From an uncultured Eubacteriales bacterium (GTDB taxonomy: Bacteria > Bacillota > Clostridia > Oscillospirales > Acutalibacteraceae): a DNA stretch of 64,000 nucleotides. The notes under the pieces were generated by a model. The model was not told the origin of the DNA and did no database searches. It saw only the letters and a program-made list of their open reading frames with translations. Each line of letters starts with the position of its first letter. The first letter of the stretch is position 1. Below are positions 35,024 through 43,242 of this stretch, one piece after another. The stretch covers positions 1 through 64,000 of the forward strand of contig CAKVEP010000002.1 of the NCBI GenBank assembly GCA_934729465.1, in the 5' to 3' direction. Position numbers and translations under genes: made by a program.

Positions 35024-36248
35024 TAATTATGTGTATGGTCTTCTTGGTAAAGGTATATCCCACAGCTTTTCTCCTAAATTACATTCGTATATCGGAGATT
35101 ATAAATATGAATTGTTTGATTTTGATGAAACAACTGCTAAAAATTTTATTTTAAGCAAGAATTACAATGGTTTAAACGTGACTATGCCTTACAAAAAACT
35201 TGCGTTTTGTCTTAGTGATAAATTGTCATATACAGCGGAAGTAACGGGTTCTGTTAATACTATTGTAAATAAAAACGGGTTGATTTACGGGTATAATACG
35301 GATTATGACGGCTTTAAAGGTTTGATAGTTAAAAATAAAATAGACTTTAAAGATAAAAAGATTGTAATATTAGGCTCAGGGGGAGTTAGTAACACGGTTC
35401 AAGCGGTTGTAAAGGAGATGCAAGCCGGTAGTATAATAGTGGTTTCAAGGCACGGAGAAGATAATTATGATAATATACATAAACACTTTGACGCAGATAT
35501 TGTTATAAATGCAACGCCGGTTGGAATGTTTCCAAATTCAGGGGGAGAAATTATTGATATATCAAAGTTTAAGAAATGCGAAAACGTTATAGACTTAATT
35601 TACAATCCTTTGAGAACGAGACTATTGTGCAAAAGCAAGCTTTGTGGGAAAAATATTTTTAATGGTCTGTATATGCTTGTAATACAGGGAATAAAAGCTA
35701 GTAATTTATTTTTAGATAAAGAAAGCCGTGTTTGCGAAGACGACATAGTAAAAACGTTAGATAACAATAAAAGAAATATAGTTTTAATCGGAATGCCCGG
35801 TGTGGGGAAGAGTACCTTGGGAATTTATATTGCTGAAAAATTGGGGATTAAATTTATAGATACTGACAAGGAAATATACAATTTATTTAAAAAATATCCT
35901 GAAGAAATTATCTCCTGCGAGGGAGAAAAGGTCTTTAGGGATATAGAAAAAAATGTTATTAATAAAGTAAGCAAAGAGGAAAGAGCTGTTATTTCCACTG
36001 GAGGCGGAGCAGTGTTAGACGAAGAGAATATGTTAAATTTAATGTCTAACGGCTTGATATTTTTTATTAAAAGGAATTTTGGTTTGCTAGATAAAAATTG
36101 TGGACCTATTTTACGTTCCGGGGGGATAGAGGCTCTGTACGATAAAAGGAAGGGATTATATAAGAAGTATTGCGATTTTACAGTCTATAATAATTGTTCT
36201 GTAAGTGAAACCGCAAAAAATATAATACATAAATATGAAAAATCTTAA
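35013..36248 (+). CDS. aroE-aroK: fused shikimate dehydrogenase and shikimate kinase
   Basis: Residues about 1-245 are shikimate dehydrogenase: GISHSFSPKLHS, NVTMPYKKLAF with the catalytic Lys, VNTIV, NTDYDGF and the NADP loop ILGSGGVSNTVQAV. Residues about 253-411 are shikimate kinase: LIGMPGVGKSTLG (Walker A), FIDTDKEI, STGGGAVL and the lid segment LRSGGIEALY. The fusion joins the steps before and after shikimate. No aroD (3-dehydroquinate dehydratase) is present in the operon. Confidence 0.95.
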   Translation: MKNNNYVYGLLGKGISHSFSPKLHSYIGDYKYELFDFDETTAKNFILSKNYNGLNVTMPYKKLAFCLSDKLSYTAEVTGSVNTIVNKNGLIYGYNTDYDGFKGLIVKNKIDFKDKKIVILGSGGVSNTVQAVVKEMQAGSIIVVSRHGEDNYDNIHKHFDADIVINATPVGMFPNSGGEIIDISKFKKCENVIDLIYNPLRTRLLCKSKLCGKNIFNGLYMLVIQGIKASNLFLDKESRVCEDDIVKTLDNNKRNIVLIGMPGVGKSTLGIYIAEKLGIKFIDTDKEIYNLFKKYPEEIISCEGEKVFRDIEKNVINKVSKEERAVISTGGGAVLDEENMLNLMSNGLIFFIKRNFGLLDKNCGPILRSGGIEALYDKRKGLYKKYCDFTVYNNCSVSETAKNIIHKYEKS

Positions 36249-36271
36249 TAGCTAAATTTAATTTATATAAA

Positions 36272-36308
36272 AATAAAAAAGGTAGGGGATTTCCTTACCT
36301 TTTTTATT
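36272..36308. terminator. terminator of the aro operon
   Basis: Perfect 13-bp inverted repeat AATAAAAAAGGTA / TACCTTTTTTATT (36272-36284, 36296-36308); symmetric A/T runs let it serve both the aro operon and the converging orphan gene. Confidence 0.8.
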
Positions 36309-36315
36309 ATAATTG

Positions 36316-37893
36316 TTAATTTGATATTGTTTGAGCGATTTGTAAACCTATAGCAGTTAACATCACGGCTGCCACGATAGGAGTTAGAAAGGGACATCCG
36401 ATAGACAGCGTAACGCCCGTAAAACAACCTATAGCCGAGAATTTTGTGAATATATTTACCACTTTGCTGTTTAATATATTATTTTTCTTTTTATTGTTTT
36501 CAGAATTGATATTTTGTAAGGCGGTTAAGTTGTTTTCAAACTCTTGAGTACATTTAATTAGAAAATCATTCATTTGTATTAAAAAGCTCGAGATTTCCAC
36601 ATACATTTCGCTTATAGCCAAAAGTTCGAACAAAGTACAATTTTCTTCTTTAAATTGACTTCTTGCAGTTTCTTTTATTTTATTTATATTATCTTCAGCA
36701 CTGTTTGAGCTGTTAATTTTGGTTAAAGTATTTTCAGTCTGGTCAATGTCATTATTTGCTTTAAATAAACTTGTTATATCAGTTTTTGATTTAAATATTT
36801 CAAGCTCTCTAACTTTTTTTAAGATAGCATTAGAATCAACGGTTTTATTAGTTGAATTATTTTTTTCTTTTATTGAATTTTTTAATCGTGTAATCCCAAC
36901 AATGTTTTTTCCTATTAACGCTTTAGCGTTTTCATAGTCATTTTGTATTATATTTTGATTGAAAATATTCCAGCGGTTATTTAAACTTTGAATTCTTCTA
37001 TTAGCGTCATTTCTTGAGATATCAACTTGAGCGTCGGTGGAAAGCAATGTTTTTTGATAATTTCTATATGTTTTTATGCAGTCAAACATGGATTTGTCAA
37101 TTTTCTGAGTATTGAAAATATTTTCTATTTTTGCGACGTTTTCAGACATTTCTTTAATTTTATTACTATAGTCATTCACGTCATTTTGAACGTCTGCAGA
37201 GGATGTATTAGCTTGTATTTTCTTGAAAGTCTTTTCTTTTTTACTGAGATTTCCTATTACTTCAACATATTTATCTTTAAGTTTATCGCAACTTTCTTTG
37301 AACGGCTCCATATTTTTTGTAGTAGCTTGTATGTTGGACTTTAATGAAACGTAATTTTTATCGCAATATTTAACAACTTCTTCGATTGAATTTTTCTTTG
37401 TTCTTGCACTAATACCTTTGATGAGTTTTCGAGTTTCAGACAGTAATTTTAAAAATTTGCTGACGTCTGTAGATATAGATTCAGCTTCACTTGAATAGCT
37501 AAATTCAATTTTATCTTTTAATATTTGGCTTGAATTACAGATTGCTTTAAATTCTCTTAGACCTGTACGCTTAATTTGTTGGGCTTCATAGATTTTTTTA
37601 ATATTAGCAATTTTTTTAGCTAAAGCGTTTAAGCTTTCCAAGTCTTTAAATTCGGTTTCTTCTAACGGGGAATACGTTTTTAATATTTTTTTTGCCCAAG
37701 GGCTATTTTGATATTTTTTCAAATTTTTTAAAGCATCATACCCGTTTTCTGTAACTTCATTTTTAACTTCGTTATCTTTTATGGAAACATTAGATTGTAG
37801 TAATTTATCACACGTATTTATTGTTTTTTTAAAATTGCTAAAATTTTTAATAAATACATTACAATAAGTTGTCACACTTTTGTTGGAAAACAT
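36316..37893 (-). CDS. orphan coiled-coil protein with C-terminal membrane hairpin (525 aa)
   Basis: Unrecognised. Lys/Asn/Ser-rich, almost all helical, with coiled-coil-like stretches (about 170-270 and 300-400). After residue 480 the chain becomes hydrophobic: GCFTGVTLSIGCPFLTPIVA plus VMLTAIGLQIAQ, enough for one or two membrane helices. It has no signal peptide. It resembles alpha-helical pore-forming or tail-anchored proteins only in overall layout. ATG 37893 follows AAGGAG by about 11 bases. Single-gene unit with a strong promoter, like the orphan at 24.2 kb, to which I see no clear sequence identity. Confidence 0.78.
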   Translation of the reverse strand: MFSNKSVTTYCNVFIKNFSNFKKTINTCDKLLQSNVSIKDNEVKNEVTENGYDALKNLKKYQNSPWAKKILKTYSPLEETEFKDLESLNALAKKIANIKKIYEAQQIKRTGLREFKAICNSSQILKDKIEFSYSSEAESISTDVSKFLKLLSETRKLIKGISARTKKNSIEEVVKYCDKNYVSLKSNIQATTKNMEPFKESCDKLKDKYVEVIGNLSKKEKTFKKIQANTSSADVQNDVNDYSNKIKEMSENVAKIENIFNTQKIDKSMFDCIKTYRNYQKTLLSTDAQVDISRNDANRRIQSLNNRWNIFNQNIIQNDYENAKALIGKNIVGITRLKNSIKEKNNSTNKTVDSNAILKKVRELEIFKSKTDITSLFKANNDIDQTENTLTKINSSNSAEDNINKIKETARSQFKEENCTLFELLAISEMYVEISSFLIQMNDFLIKCTQEFENNLTALQNINSENNKKKNNILNSKVVNIFTKFSAIGCFTGVTLSIGCPFLTPIVAAVMLTAIGLQIAQTISN

Positions 37894-37929
37894 AATATTA
37901 ATCACTCCTTTTTGAAATTTATTATAATT

Positions 37930-37958
37930 ATTATACATTTAAAAATTTGAGAAGTCAA
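37930..37958 (-). promoter_or_regulatory. sigma-A promoter for the 36.3-kb orphan gene
   Basis: TTGACT (37953-37958), 17-base spacer, TATAAT (37930-37935). Confidence 0.8.
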
Positions 37959-38056
37959 GATATAAATGTGAATTTTTTACAATTATAACTAAATATTACA
38001 CAAAACTTTATTTAATCATGCTTTTCCATAATATTGCTGCATTGAGAAAATTATTG

Positions 38057-38085
38057 TTGACGGATAAATTTATAGATGCTATAAT
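38057..38085 (+). promoter_or_regulatory. sigma-A promoter for rpsF-ssb-rpsR
   Basis: TTGACG (38057-38062), 17-base spacer, TATAAT (38080-38085). Start near 38092 leaves an 80-base leader with a small hairpin CTCTACA / TGTAGGG (about 38128-38147) before the ribosome site. Confidence 0.8.
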
Positions 38086-38174
38086 TATACATGTTTCTAT
38101 CAAGTTTTTTGATATTAACATCCTTACTCTACAATTTTTGTAGGGGCTAAAGTCCAAAAGGAGGTGCGATAGAG

Positions 38175-38471
38175 ATGTCAGAAATAAAAAATTCTTATGA
38201 GTTTTTTCTTGTACTTTCAACAAAGTTAGGTGAAGACGGTACTGAAGAAATGATAAAAAAGTTTCAAGATTTGATTGAAGCTAATGCAACATTAGAGAAT
38301 GTAGATAAATGGGGCAAGCGTAAGTTAGCTTACTTAATCAACAAAGAAGCAGAAGGATTTTATGTGCTATTTAAATTTGCAAGTGTTGCGTCATTCCCAG
38401 CTGAGCTTGACAGAATTTGCAAAATTACTGATGGCGTATTAAGGTCAATGATTGTTAGGAAAGAAGCCTAA
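38175..38471 (+). CDS. rpsF: 30S ribosomal protein S6
   Basis: Binds the 16S central domain with S18. 98 residues: SYEFFLVLSTKL-like start, KWGKRKLAYLINKEAEGFYVLF in the middle (shown in part), and LRSMIVRKE at the end. A strong AAGGAGGTG site precedes it. First of rpsF-ssb-rpsR. Confidence 0.97.
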   Translation: MSEIKNSYEFFLVLSTKLGEDGTEEMIKKFQDLIEANATLENVDKWGKRKLAYLINKEAEGFYVLFKFASVASFPAELDRICKITDGVLRSMIVRKEA

Positions 38472-38485
38472 AGGAAAGTGATTGT

Positions 38486-38929
38486 ATGTTAAATGTGGTT
38501 GTTTTAACCGGAAGGCTAACAGTAGATCCGGAACTAAGGCATACGCCAAACAATATTGCGGTTACAAGTTTTAATGTGGCTGTGAACCGTAGCTACGCAA
38601 GGCAAGGCGAGGAACGTCAAACCGATTTTATAGATATAGTTGCGTGGCGTTCTACTGCTGAATTTGTGTGCCGTTATTTTAAAAAAGGTCAGCTTATTGC
38701 AATAGAGGGCTCTATCCAAACAAGGTCATACCAAGACAAGGACGGTAACAAAAGAAAAGCTTTTGAAGTTGTTGCAAGTAACGTCCATTTTGTTGAATCT
38801 AAAAAGGATAGCGCAGCAGTAAACAATAATTCTAATCAACAGGTTAATAATTATGACACTGAATCGTATGTCAGCGGGTCTGATGACGATTTTCAAGAAA
38901 TACAATCTGATGATGATTTACCTTTTTAA
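38486..38929 (+). CDS. ssb: single-stranded DNA-binding protein
   Basis: OB-fold protein coating ssDNA. 147 residues: LNVVVLTGRLTVDPELRHT and DFIDIVAWRSTAEFV, YFKKGQLIAIEGSIQTRSY. A flexible Asn/Gln/Asp linker follows, ending in the partner-binding acidic tip DDDLPF. Placed as in nearly all Firmicutes between rpsF and rpsR. Confidence 0.97.
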   Translation: MLNVVVLTGRLTVDPELRHTPNNIAVTSFNVAVNRSYARQGEERQTDFIDIVAWRSTAEFVCRYFKKGQLIAIEGSIQTRSYQDKDGNKRKAFEVVASNVHFVESKKDSAAVNNNSNQQVNNYDTESYVSGSDDDFQEIQSDDDLPF

Positions 38930-38959
38930 CCTAATTTAAATGTGAGAGGAGGAAATTTC

Positions 38960-39202
38960 ATGGCTGAAAGAACAGAAGGAAGAGCTGGTCGCAAGATGAG
39001 AAAGAAAGTTTGTAGCTTTTGCAGTGACAAAATTTCAAATATAGACTATAAAGACGTTATGAAATTAAGACGTTTTATGTCTGAAAGAGCTAAAATTTTA
39101 CCACGTAGGGTTACAGGAACTTGCGCTAAGCATCAAAGAGATTTAACCACTGCAATAAAACGTGCTAGATATTTAGCTTTATTGCCTTACACAAGCGACT
39201 AA
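38960..39202 (+). CDS. rpsR: 30S ribosomal protein S18
   Basis: 80 residues with [28 protein letters not shown] and [16 protein letters not shown]. Three Cys plus His could bind zinc, the C+ form of S18. ATG 38960 is preceded by AGGAGG; the GTG 18 bases upstream is not the start. Ends the operon. Confidence 0.97.
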   Translation: MAERTEGRAGRKMRKKVCSFCSDKISNIDYKDVMKLRRFMSERAKILPRRVTGTCAKHQRDLTTAIKRARYLALLPYTSD

Positions 39203-39234
39203 TAATATTACACATATAGTGTATTATACAATAT

Positions 39235-39290
39235 AAAGACCTCCAAACAAGTAATTAAATATTACTCTGTTAGGAGGCTGTCTTTTTATA
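39235..39290 (+). terminator. terminator after rpsR
   Basis: AAAGACCTCC pairs with GGAGG-CT-GTCTTT across a nested AGTAAT / ATTACT helix, followed by a T-run. Confidence 0.8.
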
Positions 39291-39356
39291 GTTGATTTAT
39301 AAATTTGTTTTATTGCTAATTATTTTTATGATTATGTGTAAGAGAGGGAATGTTGT

Positions 39357-40346
39357 ATGGTTGAAGTTAAAGGTTTGGTAAAAAAATACGGGGGAAAAAC
39401 AATTTTAAAAAATGTAAGTTTTAAGGTCACCGACGGGGAAATTGTTGGTTTCCTTGGACCAAACGGGGCAGGAAAATCCACAACTATGAATATCATTTCA
39501 GGGTATATTGCTCCAACAAACGGTTCTGTTACGATAAATGGACATGATATTTTAAAAGATACACTAAAGGCTAAATCTGAGATAGGATATCTTCCCGAGC
39601 AGCCGCCTTTATATTTAGACATGACGGTTAAGGCTTACTTGGGCTTTATATTTGACTTGAAGAAGGTTAAATTAAATAAAAAAGAGCATATAAAGGAAGT
39701 ATGTGAGTTAGTCGGGATAAATGACGTGTATAACAGAACTATCAAAAAATTGTCAAAGGGTTACAAACAAAGAGTAGGAATTGCTCAGGCGCTTATAGGC
39801 GACCCCCCTGTAATAATACTTGACGAGCCAACGGTTGGGCTGGACCCTAATCAGATGATATGCATAAGAAATCTTATAAAAGAATTGTCGAAAAATCATA
39901 CTGTAATATTGTCGTCTCACATACTTTCAGAGATACAGTCGGTTTGTCAGCGCATAATTGTTATTAATCAAGGTGAAATCGTTGCTGACGGTAAGACCAA
40001 TGATGTAGTAAATATTTCTGACGGGATGAGTAAATTAATTTTACAGGTTGATGGAGATAACACACTTGTTAAGAAGATAATTTCAAATATAGCCGGAATA
40101 AAAACTGTAAGCGACGGAGCTAATAAAGGAGACAATCTTTTTGAATACGAGGTTGAATATTCGTCGAATTTAGACGTAAGGCGAGAACTGTTTAGAGAAT
40201 TAGCTAAAAATGATTGTCCGATTATAGAAATAAATAATATAGAAAATTCACTGGAGGACGTATTTTTGAAACTTACTTCCGGAGAAAATTCTGAGAAAGT
40301 AAACACTTCAAAAAAAGAGAAAAAGTCTTCAAATGAGGAGGAATAG
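39357..40346 (+). CDS. ABC transporter ATP-binding protein (Gld/Nos-like exporter)
   Basis: ATPase of an ABC-2 exporter. Walker A GPNGAGKST (about 36-44), Q-loop, signature LSKGYKQRVGIAQAL (about 130-144), Walker B VIILDEPTVGLDP (about 150-162). An extended C-terminal domain runs to 329 with a Lys/Ser-rich tail. It is coupled to the permease (3 bases apart). Substrate unknown. Confidence 0.94.
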   Translation: MVEVKGLVKKYGGKTILKNVSFKVTDGEIVGFLGPNGAGKSTTMNIISGYIAPTNGSVTINGHDILKDTLKAKSEIGYLPEQPPLYLDMTVKAYLGFIFDLKKVKLNKKEHIKEVCELVGINDVYNRTIKKLSKGYKQRVGIAQALIGDPPVIILDEPTVGLDPNQMICIRNLIKELSKNHTVILSSHILSEIQSVCQRIIVINQGEIVADGKTNDVVNISDGMSKLILQVDGDNTLVKKIISNIAGIKTVSDGANKGDNLFEYEVEYSSNLDVRRELFRELAKNDCPIIEINNIENSLEDVFLKLTSGENSEKVNTSKKEKKSSNEEE

Positions 40347-40348
40347 AT

Positions 40349-41053
40349 ATGAAAGCTATATTTAAACGAGAATTTTATTCTTACTTTACTTCAATTATCG
40401 GTTACGTATTTTTAGCGGTACTATATTTATTTGGCGGAGTGTTTTTTTGGACAACTTGTTTATATGTTGGTAATGCAGATGTAAGCGGAGTTTATGCTAA
40501 TATGCTTATGATAGTGTTGCTTCTTATCCCGATATTGACAATGAGGTTATTAAGCGAGGAATTTAAACAAAAAACAGACCAAGCTTTATTTACAGCTCCA
40601 ATTCGCACATGGTCTATAGCTATGGGGAAGTATTTATCAGCTTTAGCGATGTATTTAATCGGAATATTAATAATTCCTGTTTATTCGGTGATGGTGTCTT
40701 TTTATGTTATGCCGGATTGGGCGGTAGTGCTTGGAAACTTTGTTGGACTGTTTTTAATCGGAGCAGCGCTGATAGCAATAGGATTGTTTATATCTTCAAT
40801 AACAGAGAGTCAGATTGTGGCAGCGGTTGCAAGCTATGCGGTGTCTATATTCATACTTTTAATTGACGGAATTGCCACTTTATTTTCAAACAGTGTAGTA
40901 TATAACGTTTTAAATTATATATCTTTTTCACAACACTTCAGGAATTTTACATTAGGAATATTTAATGTAACAGATGTGGTGTTTTTCCTTAGTATAAGCG
41001 TGTTATTTATATTTCTTACTTCTCGAATGCTAGAGAAAAAGAGATGGAATTAG
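40349..41053 (+). CDS. ABC-2 type transporter permease
   Basis: 234 residues with six membrane helices; FKREFYSYFTSIIGYVFLAV at the N-terminus is typical of GldF/NosY-type permeases, and SEEFKQKTDQALFTAPI forms the first cytoplasmic loop that contacts the ATPase. Ribosome site GAGGAGG. Second gene of a three-gene exporter. Confidence 0.93.
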   Translation: MKAIFKREFYSYFTSIIGYVFLAVLYLFGGVFFWTTCLYVGNADVSGVYANMLMIVLLLIPILTMRLLSEEFKQKTDQALFTAPIRTWSIAMGKYLSALAMYLIGILIIPVYSVMVSFYVMPDWAVVLGNFVGLFLIGAALIAIGLFISSITESQIVAAVASYAVSIFILLIDGIATLFSNSVVYNVLNYISFSQHFRNFTLGIFNVTDVVFFLSISVLFIFLTSRMLEKKRWN

Positions 41054-41068
41054 GAGGGCAAGTTTATT

Positions 41069-42526
41069 ATGAAAAAGGAAAATATGAGTTTTTGGGATAA
41101 ATTAAAACAGCCTAAATTTAGATATGGCAGCTTGTCCGTTGCTATAGTAATAATGTCTATAGCTCTTATGGTTGGAGTAAATATCGGAGCCAAGTTTTTA
41201 ACAGACAAATTTTCATGGAGCTTTGACCTTACTTCAAATAAAATATTTAGTTTAACGGAAGATTCCGTAAACTATGTGAAAAATATTGATAAAGATGTGG
41301 AAATAGAAGTTTTGAATGATAAGGATAAATTCATTCAAAAGGGCGACTACTACAAACAAGCTAATAGCGTAATTAATGAATATTCAAGATATAATGATAA
41401 AATAAAAATTAAGTATATAAATTTATCTGAAAACCCTAGTTTTACAAGTAGTTATCCAGATGAAGAGCTAGGTGAAGACAGCATAATAGTTAAAAGCGGA
41501 GAAAAGTATAAAACTATTTCAATATATGATTTATTTAATGTACAGCAGTCATACACACGTGCGATGGTGGCTTCATCTAAAGCGGAACAAACTATGACAT
41601 CGGCGATAATGTATGTTGTTAGCGACGAGCAAGTTAAAATCAGTATGCTAACGGGCTTTGATGAATTGTCATCTGACGGTCTTGAAAAACTGTTGAGAGA
41701 TAATAACTATAATGTTGTGAAAAGGTCGATGCTTACAGAGAATATAGATGATGATTCTTCGTGTGCGATAGTGTATGCTCCGAAAAGAGATTACGATAAA
41801 GAAAGTATAACAAAGATAAAAAATTATTTATATAACGATGGTAATTACGGCAGAAATTTAATATGTTTCTTATATCCATCACAAAACAGTATGCCAAATC
41901 TTGAATCTTTGATAGAAGAATGGGGAATGAAAACTGAAGAAGGCATCGTCTTGGAAACAGATATGTCTAAACTGTTTTCGTCTGAAAGCTACTTCCATTA
42001 TATATGTGAATATGTGGATGAAACATATTCGTCAGCTATAAAGAATACGTCTATCCCGGTTGCTGTGCCACTTAGCAAGCCTATACAGGTTGTGGATAAA
42101 GATAAGGTGTCAACATTGTTGCAGTTTTCTGAAAATTCTGTTGTTGCTCCCGGAAATGCTGATGAAAATTGGAGTCCTCAAGATGCACAAATCAAAGGAC
42201 CTATTCCTGCAATGGCGATGTCTACTATGAAGAACGATGAAAATGGTCAAAAATCAACTCTAACGTTGGTTGGTTCAGCCGCCTCAGTTGACCAGAATTT
42301 ATTATCAAGAACATCGTTAAATAATTCATCATATTTCTTAAACTTGTTTAACAGTTTGACAAACCGTGAAAATACGATTAATATTGAACCAAAATCAATA
42401 GGCGGTCAGGAGCTTGGCATGAATCCATTGCACGCAATAATAATTGGATTGTGCTTAACAATAGTGCTTCCGATTGTAATATTAATTGCCGGTATTGTAG
42501 TTTGGATTATAAAAAGGAAAAAATAG
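41069..42526 (+). CDS. GldG-like auxiliary protein of an ABC exporter
   Basis: 485 residues: one N-terminal membrane helix (about 20-42), then a large extracytoplasmic domain with DLTSNKIFSLTEDSVNYVKN, a hallmark of the Gld_G family. A C-terminal membrane helix (about 458-482) ends in KRKK. In gliding Bacteroidetes GldG works with GldA/GldF; in Firmicutes the role of this trio is unknown. Ribosome site AGGAGGG. Confidence 0.88.
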   Translation: MKKENMSFWDKLKQPKFRYGSLSVAIVIMSIALMVGVNIGAKFLTDKFSWSFDLTSNKIFSLTEDSVNYVKNIDKDVEIEVLNDKDKFIQKGDYYKQANSVINEYSRYNDKIKIKYINLSENPSFTSSYPDEELGEDSIIVKSGEKYKTISIYDLFNVQQSYTRAMVASSKAEQTMTSAIMYVVSDEQVKISMLTGFDELSSDGLEKLLRDNNYNVVKRSMLTENIDDDSSCAIVYAPKRDYDKESITKIKNYLYNDGNYGRNLICFLYPSQNSMPNLESLIEEWGMKTEEGIVLETDMSKLFSSESYFHYICEYVDETYSSAIKNTSIPVAVPLSKPIQVVDKDKVSTLLQFSENSVVAPGNADENWSPQDAQIKGPIPAMAMSTMKNDENGQKSTLTLVGSAASVDQNLLSRTSLNNSSYFLNLFNSLTNRENTINIEPKSIGGQELGMNPLHAIIIGLCLTIVLPIVILIAGIVVWIIKRKK

Positions 42527-42533
42527 AGTTAAT

Positions 42534-42567
42534 CAAACAGATGCATTAATATGCGTCTGTTTTTATT
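42534..42567. terminator. terminator after the Gld-like operon
   Basis: AAACAGATGCA / TGCGTCTGTTT (42535-42545, 42552-42562) plus T-run. The stop of the converging MecA-like gene lies in its loop. Confidence 0.75.
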
Positions 42568-43121
42568 ATACAATTTCCTATATGTTCGATGGCGTCATCT
42601 TTACACAAAATTTTACCGTTTTCATTTAAATATGAAATATTTACACGGTCTGCGTTAAAGGTTTCTCCGTATTCTTGGAGTATGGCTTTGAATTTAGGAG
42701 AAAAATTGTTTTTGTGATATATTAAAATAAAGTATGTATTTGATAATAAAAACAATGTGCTAGATAAAATTTCAGACCAACAGTCAATAGATTTTTCGCA
42801 TAGTAACATAAGGTTTTCAGCACTATCCAAATGTAAGATAGTGGATTGTTTGTTAGTTGATAAATCAGAATTTGAGCGTATTGACGTTAGACTAAATAAA
42901 ATTACACAACCGTTAAACATATCTAAAATTTTGATAGATAGATTACGATTTTTAATTGAGAAATGTAATTTACTTTGAGCCACAGTCAATAATTTTGCAA
43001 GGACAACACGAAATTTTTCATTTTCCCATGAAATATTTTTATACGTAATATCAAGAGAATCCATGTCCTTATCATCTAAAAATACTATTAATTTGTTTTC
43101 TTCAGCTAAATCTATAAACAA
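42546..43121 (-). CDS. MecA-like adaptor protein (divergent)
   Basis: MecA adaptors deliver substrates to ClpC-ClpP. The 191 residues keep the layout: an N-terminal beta/alpha lobe (LDDKDMDSLDITYKNISW, about 10-27), a long helix, a variable middle, and a C-terminal lobe with TYFILIYHKN, LQEYGE and LNENGKILCKDDAIEHI that matches MecA's EYG...EHGK..i...A pattern. The family match is by eye and weak overall. TTG 43121 is 8 bases after GGGGGG, preferred to GTG 43130. A single gene; its link to the comEC in this window is inferred only. Confidence 0.6.
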   Translation of the reverse strand: MFIDLAEENKLIVFLDDKDMDSLDITYKNISWENEKFRVVLAKLLTVAQSKLHFSIKNRNLSIKILDMFNGCVILFSLTSIRSNSDLSTNKQSTILHLDSAENLMLLCEKSIDCWSEILSSTLFLLSNTYFILIYHKNNFSPKFKAILQEYGETFNADRVNISYLNENGKILCKDDAIEHIGNCIIKTDAY

Positions 43122-43242
43122 ATATAACACCCCCCGAAATAAATTTATATATTAGGTATAAATTTATAATAGTATAACCGAGGGTGTTTATGCAATAGTA
43201 CAAATATTGGATTGTAATAATAAATAATGTATAAAATGTGTT

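Noticed and set aside
36316..37893. Calling the two large orphan proteins SMC-like or phage tape-measure proteins
   Set aside because: No ATPase motifs, no phage genes nearby, and sizes and hydrophobic tails do not fit; left as unknown.
38092..38174. S6:S18-binding autoregulatory leader before rpsF
   Set aside because: A small hairpin exists, but I could not find the conserved bulge motif of that leader.
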